The position numbers and the translations under genes are program-made. Shown here one piece after another: positions 1 to 9,616 of a stretch of DNA of 31,591 nucleotides. How positions within the stretch are numbered: position 1 is the stretch's first letter; the number at the start of each line of letters is the position of its first letter. The DNA comes from Paulinella micropora (lineage: Eukaryota > Cercozoa > Imbricatea > Euglyphida): NCBI GenBank assembly GCA_009731375.1, contig BJOX01000123.1, positions 822,281 to 853,871 of the forward strand, in the 5' to 3' direction. The notes beneath the pieces are model-generated. The model was not told the DNA's origin, did not search any database, and saw only the letters and a program-made list of their open reading frames with translations.

Positions 1-437
1 CCCCCCCCCCCTGCCACATGCTAATAAGTCAAAGTCCAGGCCTGTTCTACGCTGTAGGCAGCAAATAAAATGATTTCTTAGATTTTCTAAGCTTCTACGT
101 AAAAATGCATGCAATATCCTTTCGGTGGGACGTCGTTCTAGTCATTAAAGTATCACTTGGGACTTAGCAAAATTTTGAAGAAAAAAAAGGTTCCGGTACG
201 GTAAAAAAAAATAGTCTACGTCTAATTAAACAAAGATATTATTGATAAAAAACTTATTTAAACTTGTTTTTACTACTCCCCCTAGCTTCGGAAGCGTGAA
301 TTTATGCTCTAGTAAAAGTCTGTAAAAAACTTAGAAAATTTAGTGAAAACACAGCTCCTCCTAGTTAGCCGATTCCATTGTTCTAGCGTCATAGGCCATC
401 ACCTGTCGTGTCAGTGCGCCAGCACGATCAGCACCCC
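1..437. other. AT-rich non-coding segment
   Basis: The segment opens with a run of 12 C and contains no open frame of note. Several A and T runs occur near 180-250. The sequence next to the stop of the adjacent minus-strand frame contains a small palindrome (CCCCCTAGTGGGG, about 434-446). If the neighbouring frame is a retroelement gag, pol should lie here or further left, but no pol-like translation is visible. Confidence 0.5.
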
Positions 438-1055
438 CTAGTGGGGTTTCGCCCTTAGAGGAGTCCGCCTGTCCTCGGGATTCTTGCTGTCGCCCTCTAA
501 GTCTGAGCCCTTGCCAGTTGACAGCCTAGGTTTGTCAGTGCTAGCATACCCACTAGAGTAGAGGTCAGAGGTGTGCCGGTCTTCATCTTCCTCCTCCTCC
601 TCCTTTCCTTCTTCAGTCTCAGTGATTGGTTTATCCTTCGGACTGCCAAATACCGGTTTGTAACTCTTGGCTGGGGTTTTCTGTTCTTCCTCTACCCCTA
701 ACGCCTCCTCAAGGTTTGAAGCTTCCGGTTTGGGGTTGGGCATAGGCCACAGGCGAGTAGGACCCTTGGCTTTGCCCTCGAAGTATTCCTTTACTACTTC
801 TTCGTCCAGGTCAGCCCAATCATTCCACTCTGCTACCTCTTCCCGAGCTAGTATAAAAGGGGGCACCTCCCTACCCTTAAGCTGTATCCCTTATGCGTTT
901 TTGCGATGTACATATTGTTTGTGGGCGTCAGCACCCTGCAGCACTTCCTTAGGGGCCTTAGCATTACAGCTTTGCACCACCTGCCTGTGCAATACTAGGA
1001 TCCATGCCTCTTTGCCGGTGAACGTAATCTTCTTGTCTGTCTTACTAGTAGTCAT
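438..1055 (-). pseudogene. Acidic gag-like reading frame with one in-frame stop
   Basis: On the minus strand an ATG at 1055-1053 opens a 54-codon frame that begins MTTSKTDKKITFTGKEAWI and ends at a TAA at 893-891. The same frame then stays open for another 150 codons to a TAG at 438-440. The second part has a Trp-containing stretch (EEVAEWNDWADLDEEV), a Pro-rich segment (PMPNPKPE) and a run of Glu/Asp (EEGKEEEEEDEDRH), followed by a Ser/Thr/Lys-rich tail. The total of 204 codons plus one stop resembles a small retroelement gag in size and charge, and the N-terminal 'FTGKEAWILVLHRQV' is reminiscent of copia gag starts, but this is weak. No zinc knuckle is seen. It could equally be a degraded host gene, or the two parts could be separate exons. 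The base before ATG at -3 is G, a fair start context. Broken coding origin is likely; the function is not identified. Confidence 0.4.
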
Positions 1056-1079
1056 TTCTAACCACCGTCAGTCTCGAAC

Positions 1080-1330
1080 AGACACACGCTCCACACACAC
1101 ACACTTGCACACAGCACACAGCTATGCTCTCTACTTGCTAAATAGAGATAGGGTCACGCTATGCTTACGCTGTTCTGATGGCACAGACACAGGCAAGCAA
1201 CCACACACACTCCCACACAGAGAGAACACAACAGAGGCCACGAGCAGACTCACACACACACTACACAGAATAGTGTTTTGCTTGTCCACACCACCCTTTA
1301 CTCTCTCTCTCTCTCTCTCTCTTCAACCAC
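1080..1330. repeat. CA-rich and CT microsatellite stretch
   Basis: Irregular CA/ACAC-rich sequence runs from about 1080 to 1270, ending in a pure CT dinucleotide tract near 1300-1322. Open frames on the plus strand here are translations of low-complexity DNA and are not called as genes. Confidence 0.7.
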
Positions 1331-1630
1331 GTGTGTTACCACTGACTCTATTGCTCAAACTACACTGGGGCTACCTCAGCTACCACCTATGATAGCTTTC
1401 AACCTACAAAGCTATATCTGCAAAGTCAGTTCTTCAACCTACCTAGGTTTGTAGTTGTTTTTGTACAACCACCTAAACACTCACCTTTCGCTCCTCCCCT
1501 CGTGTCCAATGCACGGTTCTTCAGAGCTCACGACCTCACCACACCTCTCTCTCACTCCTCACACAGTCACAGCAGCGACACAAGGAGTAGATGCGATGAT
1601 GCAGTACGAGTTCAACAATAACTTTGCAAT
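1331..1630. other. Unassigned intergenic segment
   Basis: There is no supported gene. A short near-repeat, 'TTCAACCTAC', appears near 1399 and 1432, next to 'AAGCTAT' and 'CTAGGTTTGTAG'. Nothing else is recognisable. Confidence 0.4.
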
Positions 1631-1637
1631 GTAAGCT

Positions 1638-1835
1638 GTTGTGTCCGTGGGCAGTGGGTGCTCAATCCCTCCTGTCACCACGGCAAGCACAACTGGCCTA
1701 CTGTTTTGCACTCTGGCCTTGCAACTTGTTGTGTCCGTGGGCAGTGGGTGCTCAATCCCGACTGTCACCACGGGAAGCACAACTGGCCTACTGTTTTGCA
1801 CTCTGGCCTTGCAACTTGTTGTGTCAGTGGTCGCG
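1638..1835. repeat. 90-bp tandem repeat, two full copies plus a partial third
   Basis: The segment starting GTTGTGTCCGTGGGCAGTGG recurs at an exact 90-bp spacing (1641, 1731), and the head of a third copy begins at 1821 (GTGTCAGTGG). The two full copies differ by a few bases, for example CCCTCC against CCCGAC and CGGCAAG against CGGGAAG. All three forward frames and one reverse frame stay open because 90 is divisible by 3, so the ORFs over this array are repeat artefacts. Confidence 0.85.
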
Positions 1836-2147
1836 AGGGTTTTCTTCCAACGGGTTATCGAGCCTTGCAGCATGATCTGTGCAACGGATCGCAGCCTGAG
1901 GAGAACCTTCGTTAAAGGGGTGTGGGGTCCACCTTAAGTGACCCCGCCACAGGAAAGTGCGCATTTTCGATTGTGTGGCTACAGCTGATCACTGTAGACA
2001 CTACCCATGTCCTGCTCAGCTGGTGTGCAGTGCAAGGGCAAGGTGGGGGACAGGACAGAGAGACAGGGGGGTTACACCAAAGCGTACAGGTCGTAGTGCG
2101 GGAGGGGTGAGCCTCCTAAAGGTGTTGTTCATATGTTCTGTGACGTG

Positions 2148-2198
2148 GCCAGTTGTGCTTGCCGTGGTGACAGTCGGGATTGAGCACCCACTGCCTTC
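2148..2198 (-). repeat. Inverted copy of the 90-bp repeat core
   Basis: About 49 bases here, beginning GGCCAGTTGTGCTTGCCGTG, are the reverse complement of the core of the 90-bp repeat near 1739-1790, with at most one mismatch to either copy. The two arms are about 350 bp apart. Confidence 0.8.
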
Positions 2199-2442
2199 TC
2201 CAAACGGCGACCGGAACTCGGGGCGTCCCCCTCCTACCGGCCAACGCTTCCCACGCAGAAGAATTTATTTAACAATAATGAAACAATTCCCGCCAGTCAA
2301 ACTGACGACGTCACACAAAAGATGTACCTCCAGAAAATGACTCACGAAACTGCCTGATATGGGCAATAAGGGGCACGGTAATGGTAAAAAGCTAGTGGCA
2401 CCAGTACCAGAAAAGGTACTCTAAATGACTGTATTAATAACT

Positions 2443-2728
2443 ATTACTGGATACATTCAAGTGTCAAACTCAGCCATAGAATTTGTGTTAAGGGGCAGAT
2501 TTCAGATTAGCGGCCAGATTTCAGATTAGTGGTCAGAATTCAAATTAGTGTAACTTAACTGCTATATCCGTCCGCAAAATCTGCATAATTTTTGCGAAGT
2601 ATTACCGTTAAATTGAACAGTAGTAATTTGAATTCTGACCACTAATCTAAAATCTGACCGCTAATCTGAAATCTGACCCTTAACTCAAATTCGCTGGCTG
2701 AGTTTGACACTTGAATGTATCTAGTAAT
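2443..2728. mobile_element. Foldback MITE-like element, 286 bp
   Basis: The left end reads ATTACTGGATACATTCAAG and the right end is its reverse complement with one difference (ATTACTAGATACATTC). The match continues inward through GTGTCAAACTCAGCCA on both arms. Further in, CAGATTTCAGATTAGCGG and GTGGTCAGAATTCAAATTA on the left face their complements near 2630-2690. Almost the whole unit is therefore an imperfect palindrome around a ~70-bp centre. It has no coding capacity. This is the architecture of a non-autonomous foldback MITE; the family and target-site duplication are not resolved. Confidence 0.8.
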
Positions 2729-2894
2729 AATAATACTACTAACCGTAACCGCCGAATAATGTTAGCGTACCAAATAGCAATACGGACGTAGTTGAGGAGG
2801 AAGTGTCTAATTAATTGTCCAATAGGTATGACTAAATACTATTATTAATAAAATTGCCAGTCCATTGAGTGGTATATTAAACTTGAGTAGCACG

Positions 2895-3270
2895 TGACAT
2901 ATTTATTGATCCTACAACTGACGGGAATTGTTCGCATTGTTGTTAAATTCTTCGTCAGTTCTGTGAAGTCTATGACTCTCACTGGTATGAGGGGGACGCC
3001 CCGGTTGCCGGTACACGAGAACTTGAGCATTGCGAAGCCCGTTGTCCATTGACACTGCCCTTCAAATTGTTACGTGACAATGAAAGGGCAGTTTGAAGTT
3101 CGTGGCAGTATATATTAATACATCTCTTTGACTTCGTTCAATGACTGGCGGGCATTGTTCTCATTGTTCATAAATTCATAGTTCTGCAAAGTTAATACCG
3201 GTGGTAGGGGACGCACCGATTGCCGGTTGTTTACTGTAGCCATTGCGGAGGCCATTGTCCATTACCCGTG
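2895..3270 (+). repeat. Two tandem copies of a ~150-bp dispersed repeat
   Basis: Copy 1 (about 2906-3051) and copy 2 (about 3121-3267) share, in order, 'ACTGRCGGG', 'CATTGTT', 'GTTCTGYRAAGT', a GGTAKGRGGGGACGC block, 'GGTTGCCGGT' or 'GATTGCCGGT', and 'CATTGCGRAG'. Spacing is about 215 bp. A third, diverged copy is at 19.9 kb. It is non-coding and of unknown class. Confidence 0.7.
3054..3092. other. Hairpin between the two dispersed-repeat copies
   Basis: ACTGCCCTT (3054-3062) pairs with AAGGGCAGT (3084-3092). An inner ATTGT/ACAAT pair lies around a TACGTG loop. It falls between the two copies, and a related 'AAAAGGCAGT' precedes the 19.9-kb copy, so it probably belongs to the repeat family. 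Confidence 0.6.
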
Positions 3271-3416
3271 GGGTTGTATCCAAAATCACAAGATCTACAA
3301 GTGTGGATCGTGCCCACAATGGATGCCGGAGTAAGGATTAATATTAATAACTCACTGAAACAGACTATTATAAATAAATAGAAAGTTGAAAAAAAAAAAA
3401 CTAATGACACCACCTA

Positions 3417-3827
3417 NNNNNNNNNNNNNNNNNNNNNNNNNNNNNNNNNNNNNNNNNNNNNNNNNNNNNNNNNNNNNNNNNNNNNNNNNNNNNNNNNNNN
3501 NNNNNNNNNNNNNNNNNNNNNNNNNNNNNNNNNNNNNNNNNNNNNNNNNNNNNNNNNNNNNNNNNNNNNNNNNNNNNNNNNNNNNNNNNNNNNNNNNNNN
3601 NNNNNNNNNNNNNNNNNNNNNNNNNNNNNNNNNNNNNNNNNNNNNNNNNNNNNNNNNNNNNNNNNNNNNNNNNNNNNNNNNNNNNNNNNNNNNNNNNNNN
3701 NNNNNNNNNNNNNNNNNNNNNNNNNNNNNNNNNNNNNNNNNNNNNNNNNNNNNNNNNNNNNNNNNNNNNNNNNNNNNNNNNNNNNNNNNNNNNNNNNNNN
3801 NNNNNNNNNNNNNNNNNNNNNNNNNNN
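3417..3827. other. Assembly gap (N)
   Basis: There are 411 unresolved bases. The right edge is a long A run, so the gap probably spans low-complexity sequence. Confidence 0.95.
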
Positions 3828-3900
<73 letters not shown>

Positions 3901-3947
3901 AAGAAAGAAAGAAAGAAAAGAAAGAAAGAAAGAAAGAAAGAAAGAAA
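3828..3947 (+). repeat. Poly(A) run followed by GAAA repeats
   Basis: About 71 A residues follow the gap, then GAAA/GAAAA units to 3947. Long Lys or Phe frames over this region are artefacts. Confidence 0.9.
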
Positions 3948-4320
3948 CTGCTCAAAGTTGGGACTTGTCGTGTTGCATGTGGTTCTACATGTATTACTGT
4001 GGACATTCAAGTAGCAAAACATTCAAACTTTCACCTCATCTTTCTCCGTCAATATTTGGGATAGGGAAATGCAGCGCACACCGTTGGAAAGCTCTTGTCC
4101 TAATCTTTCCCATGCTGGCTTCAGATTTGTCGTATCACTTAGATTGATGGAGAACGATGAGATCAAAGTTGAATGTTTTGCCACTTGAATGTCCACAGTT
4201 AATAGTCTCTAGCTTCACTCGTAGTTGCGCCACGTGTAGCCGCCGCACTTGCCGTACGCACCGTCTTGTGTGCCATTCAAGGCTTTGAAGAGACCTTCAT
4301 AACATTTTTTCACATGCTAG
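3948..4320. other. Unassigned unique segment
   Basis: This is mixed-composition sequence between two simple-repeat blocks. 'GTGGACATTCAAGTAGCAAAACATTCAA' near 3999 has an approximate inverse near 4171-4199 ('TGAATGTTTTGCCACTTGAATGTCCAC'), giving arms about 150 bp apart. That suggests a second small foldback element. No gene is recognised. Confidence 0.5.
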
Positions 4321-4323
4321 TTA

Positions 4324-4642
4324 TTATGTATGTATGTACGTATGCATGTATGTATGCTAAGTATGCGTGTATGCATGTATGTTATGTAAGTACGTTATGC
4401 ATGTACGTTATGTATGTATGTATGTATGTATGTATGTATGTACGTATGTATGTATGTACGTACGTACGTACGTACGTACCTACGTACGTATGTATGTATG
4501 TATGTATGTATGTATGCATGTATGCATGTATGTATGTATGTATGTATGTATGTATGTATGTATGTATGTATGTATGTATGCATGTATGAATGTATGAATG
4601 CATGTATGTATGTATGTATGTATGTATGTATCTATGTATGTG
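4324..4642 (+). repeat. GTAT tetranucleotide array with GTAC and GCAT variants
   Basis: About 320 bp of GTAT units include a block of self-complementary GTAC units near 4440-4492. Tyr/Met/Cys/Val frames over it are shadows of the 4-bp period. Confidence 0.95.
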
Positions 4643-4678
4643 TTACCGAATCGAGACACACCAAGCTGGCGTGCTGCG
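4643..4678 (-). repeat. NUMOD1-like module, C-terminal half
   Basis: This 36-bp unique segment sits between GTAT arrays. On the minus strand it reads [12 protein letters not shown], matching the second half of the full module at 4814-4884. The three base differences from that copy are all silent (GCA/GCC Ala, CAG/CAA Gln, GGT/GGA Gly). See the entry for the full copy. Confidence 0.6.
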
Positions 4679-4813
4679 TATGTATGTATGTATGTATGTA
4701 TGTTATGTTATGTTATGTTATGTTAGGTTATGTTATGTTAGGTTATGTTATGTTAGGTTATGTTATGTTAGGTTATGTTATGTTATGTATGTATGTATGT
4801 ATGTAACGTATAG
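4679..4813 (+). repeat. GTAT, GTTAT and GTTAG array
   Basis: Tetranucleotide GTAT shifts to the pentanucleotide GTTAT, with GTTAG units interspersed about every 15-20 bases, then back to GTAT. Frames over it encode Met/Leu/Tyr/Gly repeats and are not genes. Confidence 0.9.
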
Positions 4814-4884
4814 TTACCGAATCGAGACACTCCAAGTTGGCGGGCTGCAGCGGAGATGGACTCAAAGATTTCCCCTGTGAATAG
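4814..4884 (-). repeat. NUMOD1-like module, full copy inside the GATA megasatellite
   Basis: On the minus strand this 71-bp unique segment reads [19 protein letters not shown], followed by FGN. The pattern of a short strand, 'F.SI..AAR.LGVSR' and a second helix matches what is known of the NUMOD1/IENR1 helix-turn-helix repeat found in GIY-YIG and HNH homing endonucleases. It is flanked on both sides by microsatellite and is in frame with the SIYL translation of the GATA array. That flank is open in every frame, so the continuity means little. Partial copies lie at 4643-4678 (second half) and at 5108, 5364 and 5640 (first half). No nuclease domain is nearby. It may be a relic of an endonuclease gene spread by repeat expansion, or a non-coding motif with a chance resemblance. 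Confidence 0.5.
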
Positions 4885-4896
4885 ATAGATAGATAA

Positions 4897-4954
<58 letters not shown>

Positions 4955-4955
4955 G

Positions 4956-5030
<75 letters not shown>

Positions 5031-5097
5031 GGCTGGGAAAGAAAGAGAGCAACAAAGCTGTCACAGGTAAGATAGATAGATAGAAAGATAGATAGAT
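4885..5097 (+). repeat. GATA array with a short unique interruption
   Basis: GATA units run to about 5029. They are broken by a roughly 45-bp unique stretch (GGCTGGGAAAGAAAGAGAGC and onward), then resume up to a 10-base gap. Confidence 0.95.
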
Positions 5098-5107
5098 NNN
5101 NNNNNNN
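5098..5107. other. Assembly gap of exactly 10 N
   Basis: A fixed-size gap placed immediately before a repeat module. The true length is unknown, and contig ends may have been joined across a collapsed GATA array. Confidence 0.95.
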
Positions 5108-5363
<256 letters not shown>

Positions 5364-5399
5364 GCGGCGGAGATCGACTCAAAGATTTCCCCTGTGAAT

Positions 5400-5405
<6 letters not shown>
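5364..5405 (-). repeat. NUMOD1-like module, N-terminal half (copy 3)
   Basis: Identical in sequence to the copy at 5108 over the shared segment. Minus-strand reading [12 protein letters not shown]. Confidence 0.6.
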
Positions 5406-5639
<234 letters not shown>

Positions 5640-5675
5640 GCGGCGGAGATCGACTCAAAGATTTGCCCTGCGAAT

Positions 5676-5681
<6 letters not shown>
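5640..5681 (-). repeat. NUMOD1-like module, N-terminal half (copy 4)
   Basis: Minus-strand reading [12 protein letters not shown]. Two first-position changes from the other copies replace Thr by Ala and Glu by Gln. It is the most diverged copy. Confidence 0.55.
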
Positions 5682-5762
<81 letters not shown>

Positions 5763-5776
5763 AGGACGGATGGATG

Positions 5777-5827
<51 letters not shown>

Positions 5828-6080
5828 GGATGGATGGATGGATGGACGGACGGATGGATGGATGGATGGATGGATGGATGGATAGATGGATGGATAGATA
5901 GATGGCTGGCTGGCTGGCTGGCTGGCTGGATGGATGGATGGATGGTTGGATGGATGGATGTATGTATGTATGTATGCATGGATGGATGTATGTATGTATG
6001 TATGGATGGATGGATGGATGGATGGATGGATGGATGGATGGACAGACAGACAGACAGATGGATGGATGGATGGATGGATG

Positions 6081-6130
<50 letters not shown>

Positions 6131-6160
6131 AAGATAGAAAGATATATGTATATATATATG

Positions 6161-6233
<73 letters not shown>
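5682..6233 (+). repeat. GATA, GGAT, GGCT, GTAT, GACA, TA and GA composite microsatellite
   Basis: Successive blocks are GATA, GGAT with GGAC, GGCT (about 5904-5928), GGAT, GTAT, GGAT, GACA, GGAT, GATA, a TA tract and a GA tract. Each change is a single-base step in the repeat unit, suggesting a chain of unit mutations and expansions. Confidence 0.9.
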
Positions 6234-6238
<5 letters not shown>

Positions 6239-6405
6239 GGAAAATGTAGGAGACTGTCAGAGCCAAGCAACAAGGAAACAGAAAGCCATTCCCCAATGTG
6301 ACCCCTAACGATAATATTATCCGGCTTAAAAAAAGTAGTACCGGTTACTTGTCTTAACATTATCGTTTTCAACCGGCTCAAAAGTACATAAATAAAAACG
6401 GATAT
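6234..6405. other. Unique segment between microsatellites
   Basis: About 170 bp of non-repetitive sequence. 'CCGGCTTAAAAAAAGTAG' and 'CAACCGGCTCAAAAGTAC' form a weak local duplication. There is no supported gene. Confidence 0.5.
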
Positions 6406-6419
6406 AGAGATAGATAGAC

Positions 6420-6480
<61 letters not shown>
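6406..6480 (+). repeat. GATA array
   Basis: A nearly pure GATA tract leading directly into the 428-bp module. Confidence 0.95.
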
Positions 6481-6483
<3 letters not shown>

Positions 6484-6908
6484 GAGATATCGACTAATGT
6501 CAGAAAAAATGAGCTTCTGATTTCGTCAACCAAGGAAGTCTGTGGGTAAAGTATTAACCCGATGCCCAGCTAAGCCGTGATGTTTGCACGGAAGGGACTG
6601 ATACAGGCGATACCAAAGCTCCCTAGTACCAGGCGGGGCCAGGGCTCGTTCCATAAGCGCCCCTTGCAGAACGAGCTCCCACCTCCATTACAGAGGACCC
6701 AGTAAGCAGATGGAGTTTCGAGACTGTTCGACAGTCTAGTATAAACCGACAGAGCACTGTGGGTTTTATTCCGGGCTCAACAAGCGAGAAAGGGCACCCT
6801 GAGGGAACAGGATTGTGCTTCCCGTCGCTATTTCGGCATGTGACTTATAGGCGTATGGCTAGGCACATATAAGGCACCCCACCACGGGCCCAGCACACCC
6901 ACACCATC
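6481..6908. repeat. 428-bp unique module, copy A
   Basis: The module begins GATGAGATATCGACTAATGT and ends CACACCCACACCATC. It is repeated almost perfectly at 7127-7554, and its first ~80 bp recur at 6911-6990. A hairpin AGACTGTTCGACAGTCT lies near its middle (about 6720-6736). Both strands carry short open frames, but single-base indels between copies break them, so coding is unlikely. The class is not recognised (no LTR, target-site duplication or poly(A) tail). Confidence 0.85.
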
Positions 6909-6910
6909 TA

Positions 6911-6990
6911 GATGAGATATCGACTAATGTCAGAAAAAAGGAGCTTCTGATTTCGTCAACCAAGGAAGTCTGTGGGTAAAGTATTAACCC
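6911..6990. repeat. Partial copy of the 428-bp module
   Basis: The first ~80 bp of the module, up to GTAAAGTATTAACCC, abut copy A and break directly into a GATA array. Confidence 0.85.
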
Positions 6991-7049
<59 letters not shown>

Positions 7050-7092
7050 AAGAGAAAGATATATGTATATATATAGAGAGATAGAGGGGGGG

Positions 7093-7126
<34 letters not shown>
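6991..7126 (+). repeat. GATA array with an AG/TA interruption
   Basis: GATA units, then AGAGAAAGATATATGTATAT and a G-run (GAGGGGGGG), then GATA again up to module copy B. Confidence 0.9.
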
Positions 7127-7129
<3 letters not shown>

Positions 7130-7554
7130 GAAATATCGACTAATGTCAGAAAAAAGGAGCTTCTGATTTCGTCAACCAGGAAGTCTGTGGGTAAAGTATT
7201 AACCCGATGCCCAGCTAAGCCGTGATGTTTGCACGGAAGGGACTGATACAGGCAATACCAAAGCTCCCTAGTACCAGGCGGGGCCAGGGCTCGTTCCATA
7301 AAGCGCCCCTTGCAGAACGAGCTCCCACCTCCATTACAGAGGGCCCAGTAAGCAGATGGAGTTTCGAGACTGTTCGACAGTCTAGTATAAACCGACAGAG
7401 CACTGTGGGTTTTATTCCGGGCTCAACAAGCGAGAAAGGGCACCCTGAGGGAACAGGATTGTGCTTCCCGTCGCTATTTCGGCATATGACTTATAGGCGT
7501 ATGGCTAGGCACACATAAGGCACCCCACCACGGGCCCAGCACACCCACACCATC
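7127..7554. repeat. 428-bp unique module, copy B
   Basis: A near-identical duplicate of 6481-6908. Visible differences include GAAATAT for GAGATAT, AAAAAGG for AAAATGG, one missing A in CAACCAGG, one extra A in CATAAAGCG, GGGCCC for GGACCC and CACACAT for CACATAT. The high identity implies recent duplication. Confidence 0.85.
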
Positions 7555-7607
7555 CCCTAATTCTCTGTCTGTCGACAGATGGCACCCATTTCAAAAAATC
7601 AAGCAGA

Positions 7608-7609
7608 TG

Positions 7610-7698
<89 letters not shown>

Positions 7699-7728
7699 AT
7701 GGCTGACCGGTTTCGATGCAAATTACAC

Positions 7729-7820
<92 letters not shown>
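7608..7820. repeat. Facing GATA and TATC arrays: large inverted repeat
   Basis: A pure GATA array (about 7608-7698) faces a TATC array (about 7731-7790) across a ~32-bp unique spacer, ATGGCTGACCGGTTTCGATG and onward. A TC dinucleotide run follows to about 7820. The arms are perfectly complementary and could form a hairpin with a stem of 60 bp or more. Confidence 0.9.
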
Positions 7821-7822
<2 letters not shown>

Positions 7823-7827
7823 GATAG

Positions 7828-7992
7828 ATGGCTGACCGGTTTCGATGCAAATTACACGGGTTTTGCGCGTTCCCGACAGATCAACGCCCATGATTGATCC
7901 CTTCCAAAAAATATACAACATGATATAATATAATATAATATATGCAAATTACACGGGTTTTGCGCGTTCCCGACAGATCAACGCCCATGATT
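7828..7992 (+). repeat. Short duplicated unique segments
   Basis: GATGGCTGACCGGTTTCGAT recurs here from the hairpin spacer at 7699. The segment ATGCAAATTACACGGGTTTT...CGCCCATGATT (about 53 bp) occurs twice, at 7842-7894 and 7942-7992. It is separated by a TATAA-type AT tract. Confidence 0.85.
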
Positions 7993-7995
7993 GCT

Positions 7996-8171
<176 letters not shown>

Positions 8172-8264
8172 ATACACACACACACATCCAAATATACAAG
8201 GCATCACATTAATCATAACATAAAAAACAGAAACTGTACATAGGTGGATACGTTTTCAACGATT

Positions 8265-8780
8265 TCATTACATGACATTACATTACATTACATTATATTA
8301 TATTACATTATGTTATATTACATTACATTACATTATATAAAATTATATTACATTACATTATATTACATTATATTACATTACATTAAATTACATTATAATA
8401 TATTACATTATATTATATTATACTACATTACATTACATTACATTACATGACATGACATTACATTACATTATATTACATTATATTATATTACATTATATTA
8501 TATTATATTATATTACATTACATTACATTACATTATATTATATCATATTATATTATATTATATTATATTATATTATATTATATTACATTACATTACATTA
8601 TATTACATTATATTATATTATATTATATTATATTATATTATATTATAGTATATTATAGTATATTATATTATATTATATTACATTACATTAGATTATGTTA
8701 CGTTACATTACATTACATTACATTACATTATATTATATTATATTATATTATATTATATTATATTATATTATGTTATATTA
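8265..8780 (+). repeat. CATTA/TATTA pentanucleotide array
   Basis: More than 500 bp of 5-bp units alternate between CATTA and TATTA blocks. Frames over it read HYI/YYI/LHY repeats and are not genes. Confidence 0.95.
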
Positions 8781-9029
8781 AAATACATACAATACATACA
8801 ATACATACATACACATCATACGATACATAAAATACAATACATACAATACATACATACAATACAATACATACATACAATACAATACATACATACATACATA
8901 CATAACATAACATGACATAACATAAATAACATACACATACATTGCTTCACGTAAAACGTGACATAACACAACATACAATCATGAATATAAACCATAAGTA
9001 CATACATACACATTGCGCGTTCACAACTG
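8781..9029 (+). repeat. CATA/ACATA mixed array and a short unique end
   Basis: CATAC, CAATA and ACATA units run to about 8940. About 80 bp of less regular sequence follow (GCTTCACGTAAAACGTGACA, containing the palindrome CACGTAAAACGTG). Confidence 0.85.
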
Positions 9030-9049
9030 ATCTATCTATCTATCTATCA

Positions 9050-9089
<40 letters not shown>

Positions 9090-9108
9090 CTCTATCTATC
9101 TCTCTATA

Positions 9109-9143
<35 letters not shown>

Positions 9144-9183
9144 CCTCTCTCTCTCCCTCTCTCTCTCCCTCCCTCCCTCTCTT

Positions 9184-9220
<37 letters not shown>

Positions 9221-9248
9221 CTGTCTGTCTGTCTCTCTCTCTCTCTCG

Positions 9249-9280
<32 letters not shown>

Positions 9281-9292
9281 ATCCATCCATCC

Positions 9293-9342
<50 letters not shown>

Positions 9343-9388
9343 ATCAATCTATATCAATCTCTGTCAATCTCTATCAATCTATCGATCA

Positions 9389-9430
<42 letters not shown>

Positions 9431-9489
9431 ATATCTATCCTTCTGTCTGTCTGTCTGTCTGTCTTTCTGTCTTTCTGTCTGTCTATCTG

Positions 9490-9546
<57 letters not shown>

Positions 9547-9547
9547 G
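9030..9547 (+). repeat. TATC, TC, GTCT, TATC composite microsatellite
   Basis: The blocks are TATC, CT with CCCT variants, GTCT, CT, CATC, TATC, TATCAATC hexa/octamer variants, TATC, GTCT, TATC. The pyrimidine-rich strand is opposite to that of the GATA blocks at 4.9-7.7 kb. Confidence 0.95.
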
Positions 9548-9616
9548 TATCTATCCACGCGAATGCTTGCTGTATAAACATACAAACATACATAGCGTAT
9601 AAACATGAACAAGACT

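Noticed and set aside
3386-4147. Poly-Lys/poly-Phe frames and a possible processed-pseudogene poly(A) tail at 3828
   Set aside because: The frames are an A run plus gap. A retrotransposed origin cannot be tested because the sequence upstream of the A run is missing.
6859-7299. Minus-strand 146-codon frame over the 428-bp module
   Set aside because: It runs through GATA arrays, and single-base indels between module copies disrupt the frame.
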